From assembly GCA_030560485.1 (NCBI GenBank), contig JAKTTS010000052.1, forward strand, positions 1 through 49,382: a stretch of DNA of 49,382 bases. The letters run 5' to 3'. This stretch comes from Ascoidea tarda (nom. inval.). Taxonomy: Eukaryota; Ascomycota; Saccharomycetes; Ascoideales; Ascoideaceae. Positions 38,330 through 47,830 of the stretch are shown here, one piece after another (position 1 is the stretch's first letter; each line of letters starts with the position of its first letter). The notes below the pieces were generated by a model. The model was given only the letters and a program-made list of their open reading frames with translations, had not been told where the DNA came from and did not search any database. Made by a program: the position numbers and the translations under genes.

Positions 38330-39997
38330 ATGTTTTTTGATATCATTTCAACAGTTCGCCAATACTGCTCTCCTAAACTAATAGAGTTTGTTCCTTCCAA
38401 GCAAGATGGGCTTGATAGTGATGTCGATTCTGGTGGAATAACATTAAAATCGTTGATTGATAACAATATACCAGAGTTGAGAGATAAAAACTATTTTTTG
38501 ATGAATCCATTATTGACTAATGGGCATTTTCAAACCTCATACGCTGGGCTTCAACATTTCGAGAATATCGATAAGGTGTATTATAAAAGAAAAATTTTGA
38601 ATTATCCCGATGGTGGAATTGGAGCAATAGATTTTGTTGATGTTGAACTAACTCAGAAGAGATCCAGCAACTCAAGTGATGAGATAAATTTTCTTAAGAT
38701 ATCCGAAACAGATCCTATTATCAAGACGTATAAGAACAAGTACGATCTTGGGAAATTACCTCCAAGAACTAGATATTTAACCAGACAAGAGATTAAAAAA
38801 TTGAACTCAAATGACAACAATCCATTACTAGTTATTCTACATGGGTTAGCTGGTGGTTCACACGAAGCTTATGTTCGTTGTTTGATTCAAGAGATTACAT
38901 CAAAGAACTACAAGTTCGATGCAGTTGTATTGAATGCTAGAGGATGTTCAAATTCCAAGATCGTTACACCCAGAATGTTTAATGGAGTTTGGACTGATGA
39001 TTTAAGGTGTCTTTTGAGTTATTTAAAAAAGATCTATCCCAACAAACCATTATATGGAATTGGGTTTTCGTTGGGAGCATCGATGTTGGCGAATTATTTA
39101 GGGCAAGAAAGTGAAGAATCCAAATTTACAGCAGCTTGTGTGTTGTGCAATCCATGGGATATGTATCAATCCTCATGTTATATGCATTCGTCGAGTAATC
39201 ATATTGGACGAGAGATCTATTCCACAGTGATGACCAAGGGATTGAAAAAACTATTGGAGAATAACATTGAGGCAATTTCGAAAAACGAGTTGGTTCAAAA
39301 GACGTTGAACATGAATTTCAACACGAGTGATTTAAAAGGTGTTATTAGAGATAAAAACAAGATCAAGTACTTGTATGATTTCGATGACAATTTCACATCG
39401 GTTATGTTTGGGTTTAATAATGCGAATGAGTACTATAGAAATGGGTCGTCAATATTAAGAATACCCAAGATTCGTACTCCGTTGTTGATTATCAATGCAA
39501 AGGACGATCCAATTGTTGGAGATAAAGCTATTCCTCGAAAGGAGGTGGTTAAGAATCCGTATATTGTGTTGTGTGTTAGTGACTATGGAGGACATTTGGG
39601 ATGGTTTACAATGGGCAATAAAAGATGGTATGCGAAACCAGTTTCCAATTTTTTCAAGAGATTTCATGAGGATATCTATTTGAAAAAGTTAAAGATTAAA
39701 GCAGATGAGAGATTTATGCCAAATCCAAGATATTTCGATGGTAGTAAATTAGTAATGCCCGATTCGTTTAGTGAAATGAAACTTAAAGAGAGTCTAAATG
39801 AAATTGAGAGTGGGAAAAGTGATAAAGAAGATCAAAACCAAGAGGGACAAGACAATGAGGAAGAAGATGGTGATGATAGTGATGATAGTGATAATGGAAA
39901 TAATGGAAATAATGGGAATGGGAATGGGAATGGGAATTCGAAAGTAGAAAATTATTTGCAGTCAGGTTTATCAGTCAAGATCAAATCCAAATTGTGA
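38330..39997 (+). CDS. Alpha/beta hydrolase of the EHT1/EEB1/MGL2 (YMR210W) group
   Basis: The 555-residue protein begins at the ATG at 38330. It follows AB-hydrolase 4: NPLLTNGHFQTSYAGLQHF (the ANPLLxxGHLQT motif), LLVILHGLAGGSHEAYVR with the oxyanion Gly, nucleophile Ser247 in GFSLGAS, NPWDM, acid Asp392 in NAKDDPIV and His422 in GGHLGW. This triad and PPRTRYL are shared by yeast Eht1 and Eeb1, which make and hydrolyse medium-chain fatty-acid ethyl esters, and by Mgl2. The domain ends near residue 450; the last 80 residues are an acidic, Asn/Gly-rich tail (EEEDGDDSDDSDNGNN) not typical of the family. Which of the three paralogues it equals cannot be decided. Confidence 0.85.
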   Translation: MFFDIISTVRQYCSPKLIEFVPSKQDGLDSDVDSGGITLKSLIDNNIPELRDKNYFLMNPLLTNGHFQTSYAGLQHFENIDKVYYKRKILNYPDGGIGAIDFVDVELTQKRSSNSSDEINFLKISETDPIIKTYKNKYDLGKLPPRTRYLTRQEIKKLNSNDNNPLLVILHGLAGGSHEAYVRCLIQEITSKNYKFDAVVLNARGCSNSKIVTPRMFNGVWTDDLRCLLSYLKKIYPNKPLYGIGFSLGASMLANYLGQESEESKFTAACVLCNPWDMYQSSCYMHSSSNHIGREIYSTVMTKGLKKLLENNIEAISKNELVQKTLNMNFNTSDLKGVIRDKNKIKYLYDFDDNFTSVMFGFNNANEYYRNGSSILRIPKIRTPLLIINAKDDPIVGDKAIPRKEVVKNPYIVLCVSDYGGHLGWFTMGNKRWYAKPVSNFFKRFHEDIYLKKLKIKADERFMPNPRYFDGSKLVMPDSFSEMKLKESLNEIESGKSDKEDQNQEGQDNEEEDGDDSDDSDNGNNGNNGNGNGNGNSKVENYLQSGLSVKIKSKL

Positions 39998-42466
39998 TAT
40001 TGTTAATATTGTTCTAGATTTATTATTTCACAGTTGTTTCCTTTTTGTCAGTTTATAGATAAGTTAAAAACCATAATATATAACAATTGTGACTTGAATT
40101 TCAGTATCGATTTTTCCGCTGCTTTTTTTGTTTTTTTTGTGATTTGTTTCTTTTTATTGTTGAGTTTCTTTTGAATAACTATAGATAAGAAGAAAAGTTT
40201 GGTAGAGCAGAAAGTCGTTTTTTCTCCTTTTTTATTGTTTTTTTTGTGATTTGATTTTTTGATTTAATTTGATTTGATTTGATTTGATTTGGATTTGGAT
40301 TTCTTTTTTTTGATTGATAATTTCCATAAAAAACAAAACTAGTAGATGAATTGAGTAATTTTGATATATCCAATTAGTTGACTCATTTGACCATGTTTAA
40401 ATAAATCCAATCGGATATAATTCAGAGTCTTTATTATATTGTATTGTGTTGTATTATTTAATACGATATAATATAATAAAATACATGAAATGAAATCAGT
40501 GAAGTAAGAGAATTTTAGATTGATTATCGATCTCGATTGATTTTCAAAAATTTGAAGTTTGAATTTACTCTTGTTACTTTCTTGTGTTTTTTGTGTTTTT
40601 GTGTTTTTTTGTTTACAAATCTCGTGCAAAATTTATACATTTTTTTCTTACAAGATGGTTAGATTTGGCTGAAAAATTTGGATTTCATAATTTATGATTT
40701 TTTTTGAAACCATTAGATTATTGCAATGATTGTGATAACGTAGAAGAACAAATTAGGATTTGCAGCATGGGTCTGATTTCTTTGTTGAATCATCAAGGTC
40801 GTTGCAAGACCAGTTAAAGTTTGCTATAGTTATCAGTAACATATAATTCTTATTGATGGACAATTTAGCTTTTTCGAAAAAGCAGATCCAGTACCAAAAC
40901 CGAGAAAAAAGAAAGAAAAGAACTAAATAAGTCCTATATATCCAATAAATCCAGACAGGTCTTTTGAACGAGAGCAATTTCCAGGAGGATGATTGTATAC
41001 TGTGGGAAAACATGCAAATCGTAAAAACTAAATGGTCTCTGTGCTCCAGAAACAGGAGCCAAAAAGCAGCAAAAAGAAAGACTTAATATATTCAAAGCTC
41101 CTGTGGTGTGTCAACATTAGTACCAGCAGGATATCGCAGAAAAACGCTGATTTAACGCGTAGGAGCATAAACATGCACGCAAGCACGTGCCTTCTACGCT
41201 GCAATCCGTCCGTGAAAAAACAACGGAATATGGCAGCGGAACAGGCTCACTGCACCCATTGTGCTGGGTCTTCCAAAAGTTGCAAATATAGAAGCAGTAG
41301 CTCAAGAATGTTGGCGAAAGTTGCACTTCCAAGAAAGAGCTAAGGAATATTCGTCCTGCCGAAGGCCTCCAGAACATCCGCATACATACAGGTGTTTGAG
41401 CTAAACATCCGTCGCCGGTAGACAGACCAATTGGCGGATTGGCGACGATGTGCGCAGGGATGAGCCAGCGGGTTTTCGAGCCCACCCAAGCTTTATGTGT
41501 CCGTGCACAGGCCGCGCAGACCGACCTTTAAGGATGAAACGTCTTGGCTGCCCCAGCGAGAATGCTGCCCCGTGTGGGAGTGACTCTCGCCCAAACCCCA
41601 GCCAAACTCAGAAGCGCTCCCCTCCAGCAGCGGGATCCCGTGCACGTGCGGCTACCACGGCGCTGCCGGAATGAGCGAAACACGACACAAAGCCCACGGC
41701 AGACTGCAAAGCACACGTGCGGTTAGACGCCCTGCGCTGTCAGGGCCACGCACGCAGGCGGCTTAACTGAGGGTGATCCGCCGTGCTGGCGCTGCGTCTT
41801 TTAGGGATCGCGCCGGAGCAGCGTCATTTTGGTGTCTCTGTCCCGTATTGCAGACTTTGTCTTTAGGCTTTTTCATGTTGTCCTGTTTTTCCAACTTTCT
41901 TGTGCTGTGTTTTCTTGGGATATTTCTAAAAACGTAAGAAAAACGAAACAAGATTAAGATGTGTAACAATTCATCACTGAAAATATCTGACAATTTCTGC
42001 AAACTTGCAAAATAAACCCATTTTTTTTAGCATCGTTTGGTAAAAAAAACACCAATATGTACTGGCATTTTCATGAAACTATACCAAACGACCATCTCCT
42101 TTAATTTGGGATTTTGCTTGTTTCTCTCATGTTTCTGCTTATCGCCTATCATATATAAACCTCACCAATATCCATTTGCTTCTATTTAATTTAGAACTTT
42201 TCTCCATTTTTTTACATTTCTATTTTATCTCTAGAATCGCAGTTCCTTCTTTTGATTTTATATCTAAGCGTTACTATCTAAGTGAAGACTTTATTTATTC
42301 ATTCATTCCTTTAATAAATACCTTTAAATAACTTCTCACTTACTTTCACTCTTTTGAACCCTTATTTCAGCCAAATTCTGTTCCACCTCACTCATCTAAT
42401 TAGCCATTCCTTTTATTATCCACTATCCAATCAACACAATCGCTTGTATTAGATACTCAGGTAATA
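39998..42466. other. Long intergenic region with a GC-rich island upstream of the GH17 gene
   Basis: This 2.5 kb is the longest gene-free stretch. 39998-40740 is T-rich with GATTT repeats (about 40258-40300). About 41340-41850 is strongly GC-rich with open frames on both strands that show no homology and overlap one another. CACGTG occurs at 41184-41189, 41643-41648 and 41714-41719, the last two inside the shared word CACGTGCGG(C/T)TA. A TATA box ATATATAAAC at about 42151-42160 lies 310 bases before the SCW-like ATG. I tested by eye for SRP RNA, RNase P RNA and U snRNA motifs and saw none. It looks like a large regulatory region, with the possibility of an unrecognised RNA in the GC-rich part. 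Confidence 0.45.
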
Positions 42467-43666
42467 ATGAAAATTTCCGGCTTAGCTCCTTTCTTATTTC
42501 TAGCTCCTGTTTTTGCTAGCCCCATCGGCCATTCTCATAATGCCCACAAAAGAGAAGCTGTCCCAAACCCCAACACTGTTGTCGTTTATGTGACTGAAGT
42601 CGCCTACGTTACTCTTGGTGCTGGCCAGGCCAATGCTAACTCCTACCAAGACTCCCAACCTGTTGTTGAAGCTCCAAAGGCTGACACTACAACCACCGAA
42701 GCCGCAGTCATTGAAACACCAACCACCCAACCCGAACCTGTTTACGAAGTATCCACATACGAACAAAAGGCTGAGGTCCCAACTACTTCTACTTCCTCCA
42801 CTTCCTCCACCCAAGAAGCAAAAGAAACCTCAAGCTCTCCTTCCTCTATTGCTATTTCTGCTGGTAGTTCAAAGGTTGTTTCCTCTGGTGGTGCAAAAGC
42901 TATCACCTACTCTCCTTACACCAACTCCGGTAACTGTAAAGATGCTGATACTGTCGCTAGTGATCTCGCCAAGTTGTCCGGCTACGAAGTCATCAGGGTC
43001 TACGGTACTGATTGTGATACATACGGCAAAGTCTTACCAGCTATTGGAAGCAACCAAAAACTCTTTGCTGGTATTTTCCACATCACTGACATCGAATCCC
43101 AAGCTAGTTTATTAATTGATGCTGTCAAGTCCTCTAGCAGAGGCTGGAATGCCATCTACACTGTTTCCATTGGTAATGAATTGGTCAACAATGGTGCTGC
43201 CAGCACTGGCCAAATCAAATCTGCCATTGATACCGTTAGATCCATTCTTAGTTCTGCTGGTTACACTGGTCCTGTTGTCTCTGTCGATACTCTAGTTGCT
43301 GTCAAAAACAACGTAGCCTTATGTGAATACTCTGATTACATTGCTGTCAACTGTCACCCTTTCTTTGATGGTAAAGTTGAACCTTCTGAATGTGGCTCTT
43401 GGTTGAAAAGTCAAGTCAATGAAGTCTTTGAAAAATGTGGCTCTTCCAAATCTGTCTTCATTGCTGAAACTGGCTGGCCTCACTCTGGTCAATCCATTGG
43501 TGTCTCTGTTCCCTCTTCTGAAAACCAACAAGCTTGTATTGCCTCTATTAAACAATCTCTTGGCTCTTCCGTCACTTTATTCTCTCAATACAACGACTAC
43601 TGGAAAGACCCAGGTCCATACGGTGTCGAACAAGCTTGGGGTATGTTTGGTGATTCTCCAGTTTAA
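42467..43666 (+). CDS. SCW10: Cell-wall GH17 glucanase/transglucosylase, SCW4/SCW10 type
   Basis: The 399-residue protein begins with a signal peptide (MKISGLAPFLFLAPVFASPI) and a Kex2-type KR site at about residue 28-29. A Ser/Thr-rich segment (about 60-140) with TSTSSTSSTQEA follows, likely O-mannosylated. From about 145 a GH17 domain runs to the end: AITYSPYTNSGNCKDADTVASDLAKL, acid/base Glu238 in SIGNELVNNG, and nucleophile Glu334 in FIAETGWPHSGQS. The VVVYVTEVAYVTLGAGQAN start fits the Scw4/Scw10 pair rather than Bgl2. These enzymes remodel beta-1,3-glucan. Codon bias is strong and no CTG codon was seen, as in a highly expressed wall protein. The upstream region is unusually long. Confidence 0.92.
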   Translation: MKISGLAPFLFLAPVFASPIGHSHNAHKREAVPNPNTVVVYVTEVAYVTLGAGQANANSYQDSQPVVEAPKADTTTTEAAVIETPTTQPEPVYEVSTYEQKAEVPTTSTSSTSSTQEAKETSSSPSSIAISAGSSKVVSSGGAKAITYSPYTNSGNCKDADTVASDLAKLSGYEVIRVYGTDCDTYGKVLPAIGSNQKLFAGIFHITDIESQASLLIDAVKSSSRGWNAIYTVSIGNELVNNGAASTGQIKSAIDTVRSILSSAGYTGPVVSVDTLVAVKNNVALCEYSDYIAVNCHPFFDGKVEPSECGSWLKSQVNEVFEKCGSSKSVFIAETGWPHSGQSIGVSVPSSENQQACIASIKQSLGSSVTLFSQYNDYWKDPGPYGVEQAWGMFGDSPV

Positions 43667-44628
43667 TCTACTTGATTTCTAATTCTTTTATTAAAATTCA
43701 TTTTATTTATTTGCTCATTAAAGACTAAAATAAAGAAAGAAGAAAGTACTTTTTCAAATTACAATCGCCAAGTCAAATAAAATAAAATTAGATTAAATAA
43801 AATAAAATAATTTTAATATTTACATTTATCTCTATCTATATTAAGTTTATTAGGTTCATTTACTTAGGTTAGCATTCTCGGGGAAAAGTCACTGTATTAT
43901 TTGAATGATTTGATACTCTTCTTTTATTACATTATATATATAATTTAAATATCTTTATGAATAACACTACACTTTTATGATTTCAATATTCAAACACACT
44001 CTAAAATTTCGATAAATCATTCCTTCCTTAATACCAGTGCTTTCCCACCTTTATTTCGAGCCAATTGGCAACCCAACTTCTCTTCATCAATTCTTTTTCA
44101 TCTTATTGTTTTTTAAGAAACCGACCCTCCATCGTGATTCAGATTGGCGTGAGTTTTGCATAGAACTGCGTGTATTTACATACCGTTGCATATCTGTATC
44201 TGATCTTCTTTCTTCATTTATTGATTTATAAAGCAATTTTGATACTGTCAGTGAATGTAATATATTTTTTAAACTACCAAAACAAAATGATATTTGAAAA
44301 GAAAAAACCACAAAATTCTGTTAGCCCTCATAATTTTTATCAGATTCAAAAGGTTGCAAATGGGTTTCCTTATTATTATTCTCTTTATTCTCATGAAACA
44401 CAAAACCAAAATCCATTTGTTTTTTAATATCACAAAATAAAATACAAAAAAAAAATAAAAATAAAAATAAAAAAAGACAACATCTGAATGTACACTAAGA
44501 AGCTTCTTTTTTAAAAACTCTCTCAAAAAACAAAAAAATGCAAATACCCATCTCTTATCTCATTACTCTTTTTCTTTTCTTAAATCAATTCACATCTCAA
44601 CACTATATCTTTACTTCATTGTCATATA
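43667..44628. other. AT-rich spacer between the GH17 and GH72 genes
   Basis: About 960 bases of AT-rich sequence. AAATAAAATAAAAT repeats follow the GH17 gene and ATAAAAATAAAAATAAAAAAAG tracts occur near 44455. Small open frames near 44037-44526 have no support. It must carry the promoter of the GH72 gene. Confidence 0.4.
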
Positions 44629-46518
44629 ATGTTATTAAATAAAATTAAAATTCTTCAATTGGCATTGACAGCTTTAAATTTAATTTACAATGGTTTTTCC
44701 TATGAATTATATGAACCAAGTACAAGTACAAGTAAATCTTCAAGCTTAAATATTCCTCCTATTGAGATAAAGGGAAATAAATTTTTTTATTCTAATAATG
44801 GCTCGCAGTTTTTTATAAAAGGTATAGCTTATCAACAAAGTAGTGCAAGTCAAGGTCTCCTAACATATAAACCTAAAGATGTTGCTGTTCAGGCTTTATC
44901 CTCAAAAACAAACTTGAATTTGATTTCAAATTCCAACTCTAACTCCAACTCCAACTCCAACTCCAACTCCAACTCTAATTCTAATTCTAATTCTAATTCC
45001 AATTCCAATTCCAATTCCAATCATAATAGACCATTAGTTCTCGATTCAACAAAATATTTAGATCCCCTAGCAGATGAAAAAAAATGCTTTAGAGATATAA
45101 AATATTTAAAAGAATTAAACATGAATTTAATAAGAGTTTATAGCATTAACCCCAAATTGAATCATGATGTTTGTATGAATGCTCTAGCTGATGCCGGTGT
45201 TTATGTTCTTGTTGATCTCTCGGAACCTGATGTATCAATTAATCGAAAAGCACCTTCATGGGATGTCCAATTATACAATAGATATAAATCGGTTATCGAT
45301 GCTTTAGCAAAATATAACAATGTATTTGGTTTCTTTGCTGGAAATGAGGTTACAAGTGACCCTAACAATGCACACGCTTCACCTTTCGTTAAAGCAGCAA
45401 TTAGAGATGCTAAATCATACATTTCCTCAAAAAATTATAGAAAGATACCAGTTGGTTATTCCTCAAATGATGATTCTGAAACAAGAGATAATTTAGCAAA
45501 CTATTTCATTTGTGGGAACAAAAAACATGCCGCAGATTTTTATGGTATTAATATGTATGAATGGTGTGGCTATTCATCTTTTTTCTCTTCTGGGTATAGT
45601 GAAAGAACAGTTGAATTTCAAGATTATCCTGTTCCTATTTTTTTCTCTGAATATGGCTGCAATGTTGAAAGACCAAGGCCTTTTACTGAAGTTGAAGCCA
45701 TTTATAGTCCTTTGATGTCAAATGTTTGGTCTGGTGGAATCGTTTACATGTATTTTGAAGAAGAAAATAAATACGGAGTTGTAAAAGTTGATGAATCTGA
45801 AAATGTTAAAAAATTAGATGATTTCAGATACTTGAGAGATCAAATGAGTAAGATAAATCCCAAGGGAACCAATGTTAAAGATTATGTGATTCAAGAAACA
45901 AGAGAAAGAACTTGCCCAGTTAAAACTGCCAATTGGGAAGCTGATGAAAAACTTCCACCGACACCAGATTCCTTTATGTGCGAATGCTTAGAATCTTCTT
46001 TATCATGTATTGTGACTTCAAATTCAAATCTCCAATATAAAAAATTATATGAATTTTTATGTGGTGAAGTTGATTGTTCTTCAATAACAGCTGATGGTAA
46101 AACAGGAGAATATGGTTATTATTCTTCGTGTAATAATAAGCAAAAACTATCGTTGATGTTTGATGAGTATTATACAAAAGAATCCGAAAACCCAAAGGCA
46201 TGTGATTTTAGTGGACAGGCTCAATTAGTTGGAAAGATAAATGATAAATTCACTTTGCAATCAATTGAAAAAGAAGGTAGAACATGCGCACAGATTTTGA
46301 AAGAAGTTAAAGATAAGAAAAAAAGTGATGGTAATAAAACTGGAAATAACAAACCGCCATTGAATGAAATAAAAAATGGTAACAGAAATAATAATAACAA
46401 TGATAATAATTTACCAAAGAAGAATTCTGGCAGTTCAAATCATATTTCAATAATGAATTTACTTGACAGTTTTTTTCTTTTTGGATTGGTATTCATTGAT
46501 ACTTTCTTTCTAGATTAG
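44629..46518 (+). CDS. GH72 beta-1,3-glucanosyltransferase with X8 domain (GAS1/GAS2/PHR type)
   Basis: The 629-residue protein starts with a hydrophobic leader (MLLNKIKILQLALTALNLIY). The GH72 domain has its two catalytic Glu: Glu240 in FFAGNEV and Glu341 in FFSEYGC, with LKELNMNLIRVY and YEWCGYSSFF. A Cys-rich X8 (CBM43) module follows, around residues 440-560 (CECLESSLSCIV, CGEVDCSS, YSSCNNKQKLSL). The C-terminus has a SGSS run and a hydrophobic end, so GPI attachment is likely though the last residue is Asp. The presence of X8 groups it with Gas1, Gas2 and Candida Phr1/Phr2, not Gas3-5. A (Ser-Asn)n run of about 17 dipeptides at about residues 102-132 is inserted in the catalytic domain, before the DPLADEKKCFRDI segment. 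It follows the GH17 gene on the same strand. Confidence 0.9.
   Translation: MLLNKIKILQLALTALNLIYNGFSYELYEPSTSTSKSSSLNIPPIEIKGNKFFYSNNGSQFFIKGIAYQQSSASQGLLTYKPKDVAVQALSSKTNLNLISNSNSNSNSNSNSNSNSNSNSNSNSNSNSNSNHNRPLVLDSTKYLDPLADEKKCFRDIKYLKELNMNLIRVYSINPKLNHDVCMNALADAGVYVLVDLSEPDVSINRKAPSWDVQLYNRYKSVIDALAKYNNVFGFFAGNEVTSDPNNAHASPFVKAAIRDAKSYISSKNYRKIPVGYSSNDDSETRDNLANYFICGNKKHAADFYGINMYEWCGYSSFFSSGYSERTVEFQDYPVPIFFSEYGCNVERPRPFTEVEAIYSPLMSNVWSGGIVYMYFEEENKYGVVKVDESENVKKLDDFRYLRDQMSKINPKGTNVKDYVIQETRERTCPVKTANWEADEKLPPTPDSFMCECLESSLSCIVTSNSNLQYKKLYEFLCGEVDCSSITADGKTGEYGYYSSCNNKQKLSLMFDEYYTKESENPKACDFSGQAQLVGKINDKFTLQSIEKEGRTCAQILKEVKDKKKSDGNKTGNNKPPLNEIKNGNRNNNNNDNNLPKKNSGSSNHISIMNLLDSFFLFGLVFIDTFFLD
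44935..45021 (+). repeat. Ser-Asn dipeptide repeat within the GH72 gene
   Basis: AACTCC and AATTCT/AATTCC hexamers code an alternating Ser-Asn run. The mix of synonymous codons suggests it is old enough to have drifted and is held in frame. Confidence 0.85.
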
Positions 46519-46723
46519 TGTCTTCAGGAATTTTATGAATTTTTATTTGATTAATTTCAATTTTATATAGCTAGATAATGAACGATATTCACAAGAATTA
46601 AAATATTTTTTATTTTTCATTTTTTATTTTTTATTTTTTTTTTGTTTTGCTTTATAAGAAAAAAAAGCAATGTTTTTTTAACAAAAGAGGAAATGAAATG
46701 TTAAATCACAAGTTTATGAATTA

Positions 46724-47506
46724 TCATTCTTTTTTAAGACCCCATTTAATTCCTAAAAAGCCAGAATTATCAGTTTTTCCAGGTATTCTCACCACTTTCC
46801 TTGGTGGAGAAATAATAAAATGTTTGTAACCATCAACCTGTAAAAATAGATAAACATATTCCGGATTGGCAATATTAGTCGACTTGATTTCCAATTGAAC
46901 ATTGCCTATTTTTTCTTCACTTTCCACGTGGAATTTCATGAATAATAATTCTTGGTTTGGATTATTAGGATCTGGTTTTCTGATTGAGGATATTGGTCTA
47001 TTTCTGGTCCATTTATTTTCAGAAGATTCGCCATATGCTTTTAATCTTGCACCAGGTTTCATTCTTAATAGTTTTTGACATTCAAGATCATTTTCAACCA
47101 AAGTAACTGTTCTGTTAAATACTTGGGTGTCACCAGAAGGCAATAGTAGTTCTGTGAATAAGAGATAGATCACCATCGAGGTCAAGCCAACTGCACCTAG
47201 CACTAGTGTGGTTGTTCCTGCCAATGAAACAGCCGTAAAAAATTTTGAAGAAAAAGGAATCTTTTTGAATTGATCATCTTTAGTGCTAGGTTTCCTGTCC
47301 TTTGTGGTAGCATAGGATCTTATAAAGCTCTTGTTGTTTATGAAGCAGCTCAATTGAGTGCTGCAATTGACTTTCTTGAAACTCTGATCTGAAAAAAGAG
47401 CACGATGGATTCCTCGATGTACACAGTAAAACCCGGGATTCAAAAACACAGACTTGCTGGAAAGAGGCCTTATAGAGCTCACAATGCTGATTAAAGACCT
47501 GTTCAT
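46724..47506 (-). CDS. TIM21: TIM21, subunit of the mitochondrial TIM23 translocase
   Basis: The 260-residue protein starts at the ATG at 47506 with a Ser/Arg-rich N-terminus (NRSLISIVSSIRPLSSKSV) fit for a presequence. One membrane segment near residues 92-120 (LAGTTTLVLGAVGLTSMVIYLLF) is followed by the intermembrane-space domain: FNRTVTLVENDLECQKLL, RLKAYGESSENKWTRNRPISS, and MKFHVESEEKIGNVQLEIK. All match yeast Tim21, including the KWTRNRPI block. It links the TOM and TIM23 complexes and recruits respiratory chain complexes. It is transcribed divergently from a tRNA gene 137 bases away. Confidence 0.93.
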   Translation of the reverse strand: MNRSLISIVSSIRPLSSKSVFLNPGFYCVHRGIHRALFSDQSFKKVNCSTQLSCFINNKSFIRSYATTKDRKPSTKDDQFKKIPFSSKFFTAVSLAGTTTLVLGAVGLTSMVIYLLFTELLLPSGDTQVFNRTVTLVENDLECQKLLRMKPGARLKAYGESSENKWTRNRPISSIRKPDPNNPNQELLFMKFHVESEEKIGNVQLEIKSTNIANPEYVYLFLQVDGYKHFIISPPRKVVRIPGKTDNSGFLGIKWGLKKE

Positions 47507-47642
47507 GATATTTCCACTGTTGTTGGATCAATTGCTCTTGAATCAACAGTTTCAGCAGAAGAACTCTGATAAAATTTTGTGGATCCGCCGGCGTGGTTGG
47601 AGTGTGCTCAAAAAAAAGCAGGAGTTCCAAAATAAAAATTTA

Positions 47643-47740
47643 GCTCTTGTGGCCTAGTTGGTAGGGTATCGTTTTCCGGCGCGGGCACGCAACCAACTGG
47701 AAAGCAACGAAGATCCAGGGTTCGAGTCCCTGCTAGAGCT
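47643..47740 (+). tRNA. tRNA-Arg(CCG) with a 25-base intron
   Basis: Folded by hand: acceptor GCTCTTG pairs with CTAGAGC (47733-47739) with one T-T mismatch at pair 6-67; D arm GCCT-AGTTGGTA-GGGT; anticodon stem TCGTT with AACGA; loop TTCCGG...C gives anticodon CCG at 47676-47678; variable loop AGATC; T arm CAGGG-TTCGAGT-CCCTG; discriminator T. A 25-base intron (47680-47704) follows base 37, and its CTGGAA can pair with TTCCGG of the anticodon region, as in other nuclear tRNA introns. The A box (TGGCCTAGTTGG) and B box (GGTTCGAGTCC) are visible. TTATTTTT directly after is a polymerase III terminator. S. cerevisiae tRNA-Arg(CCG) has no intron. Confidence 0.93.
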
Positions 47741-47748
47741 TTATTTTT
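47741..47748 (+). terminator. RNA polymerase III terminator of the tRNA
   Basis: The tRNA is followed at once by TTATTTTT, giving a run of five T on the coding strand that is enough for polymerase III to stop. Confidence 0.7.
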
Positions 47749-47830
47749 GCTGTGCTGGATGATGCTGTTTCTGGGATATTGTCCTGTTTCGCAAAAAAAC
47801 TAATGTACATTACACTATAGATTATAAAAA

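Noticed and set aside
40753-41013. An 86-residue frame on the minus strand
   Set aside because: Trp/Phe/Ser-rich, no homology, in a spacer with no other coding sign.
41450-41726. Several overlapping frames in the GC-rich island before the SCW-like gene
   Set aside because: Frames on both strands cover the same bases, none has homology or codon use like neighbouring genes.
41340-41850. Known structural RNAs (SRP RNA, RNase P RNA, spliceosomal RNAs) in the GC-rich island
   Set aside because: None of the conserved sequence words of these RNAs was seen; composition alone is not enough.
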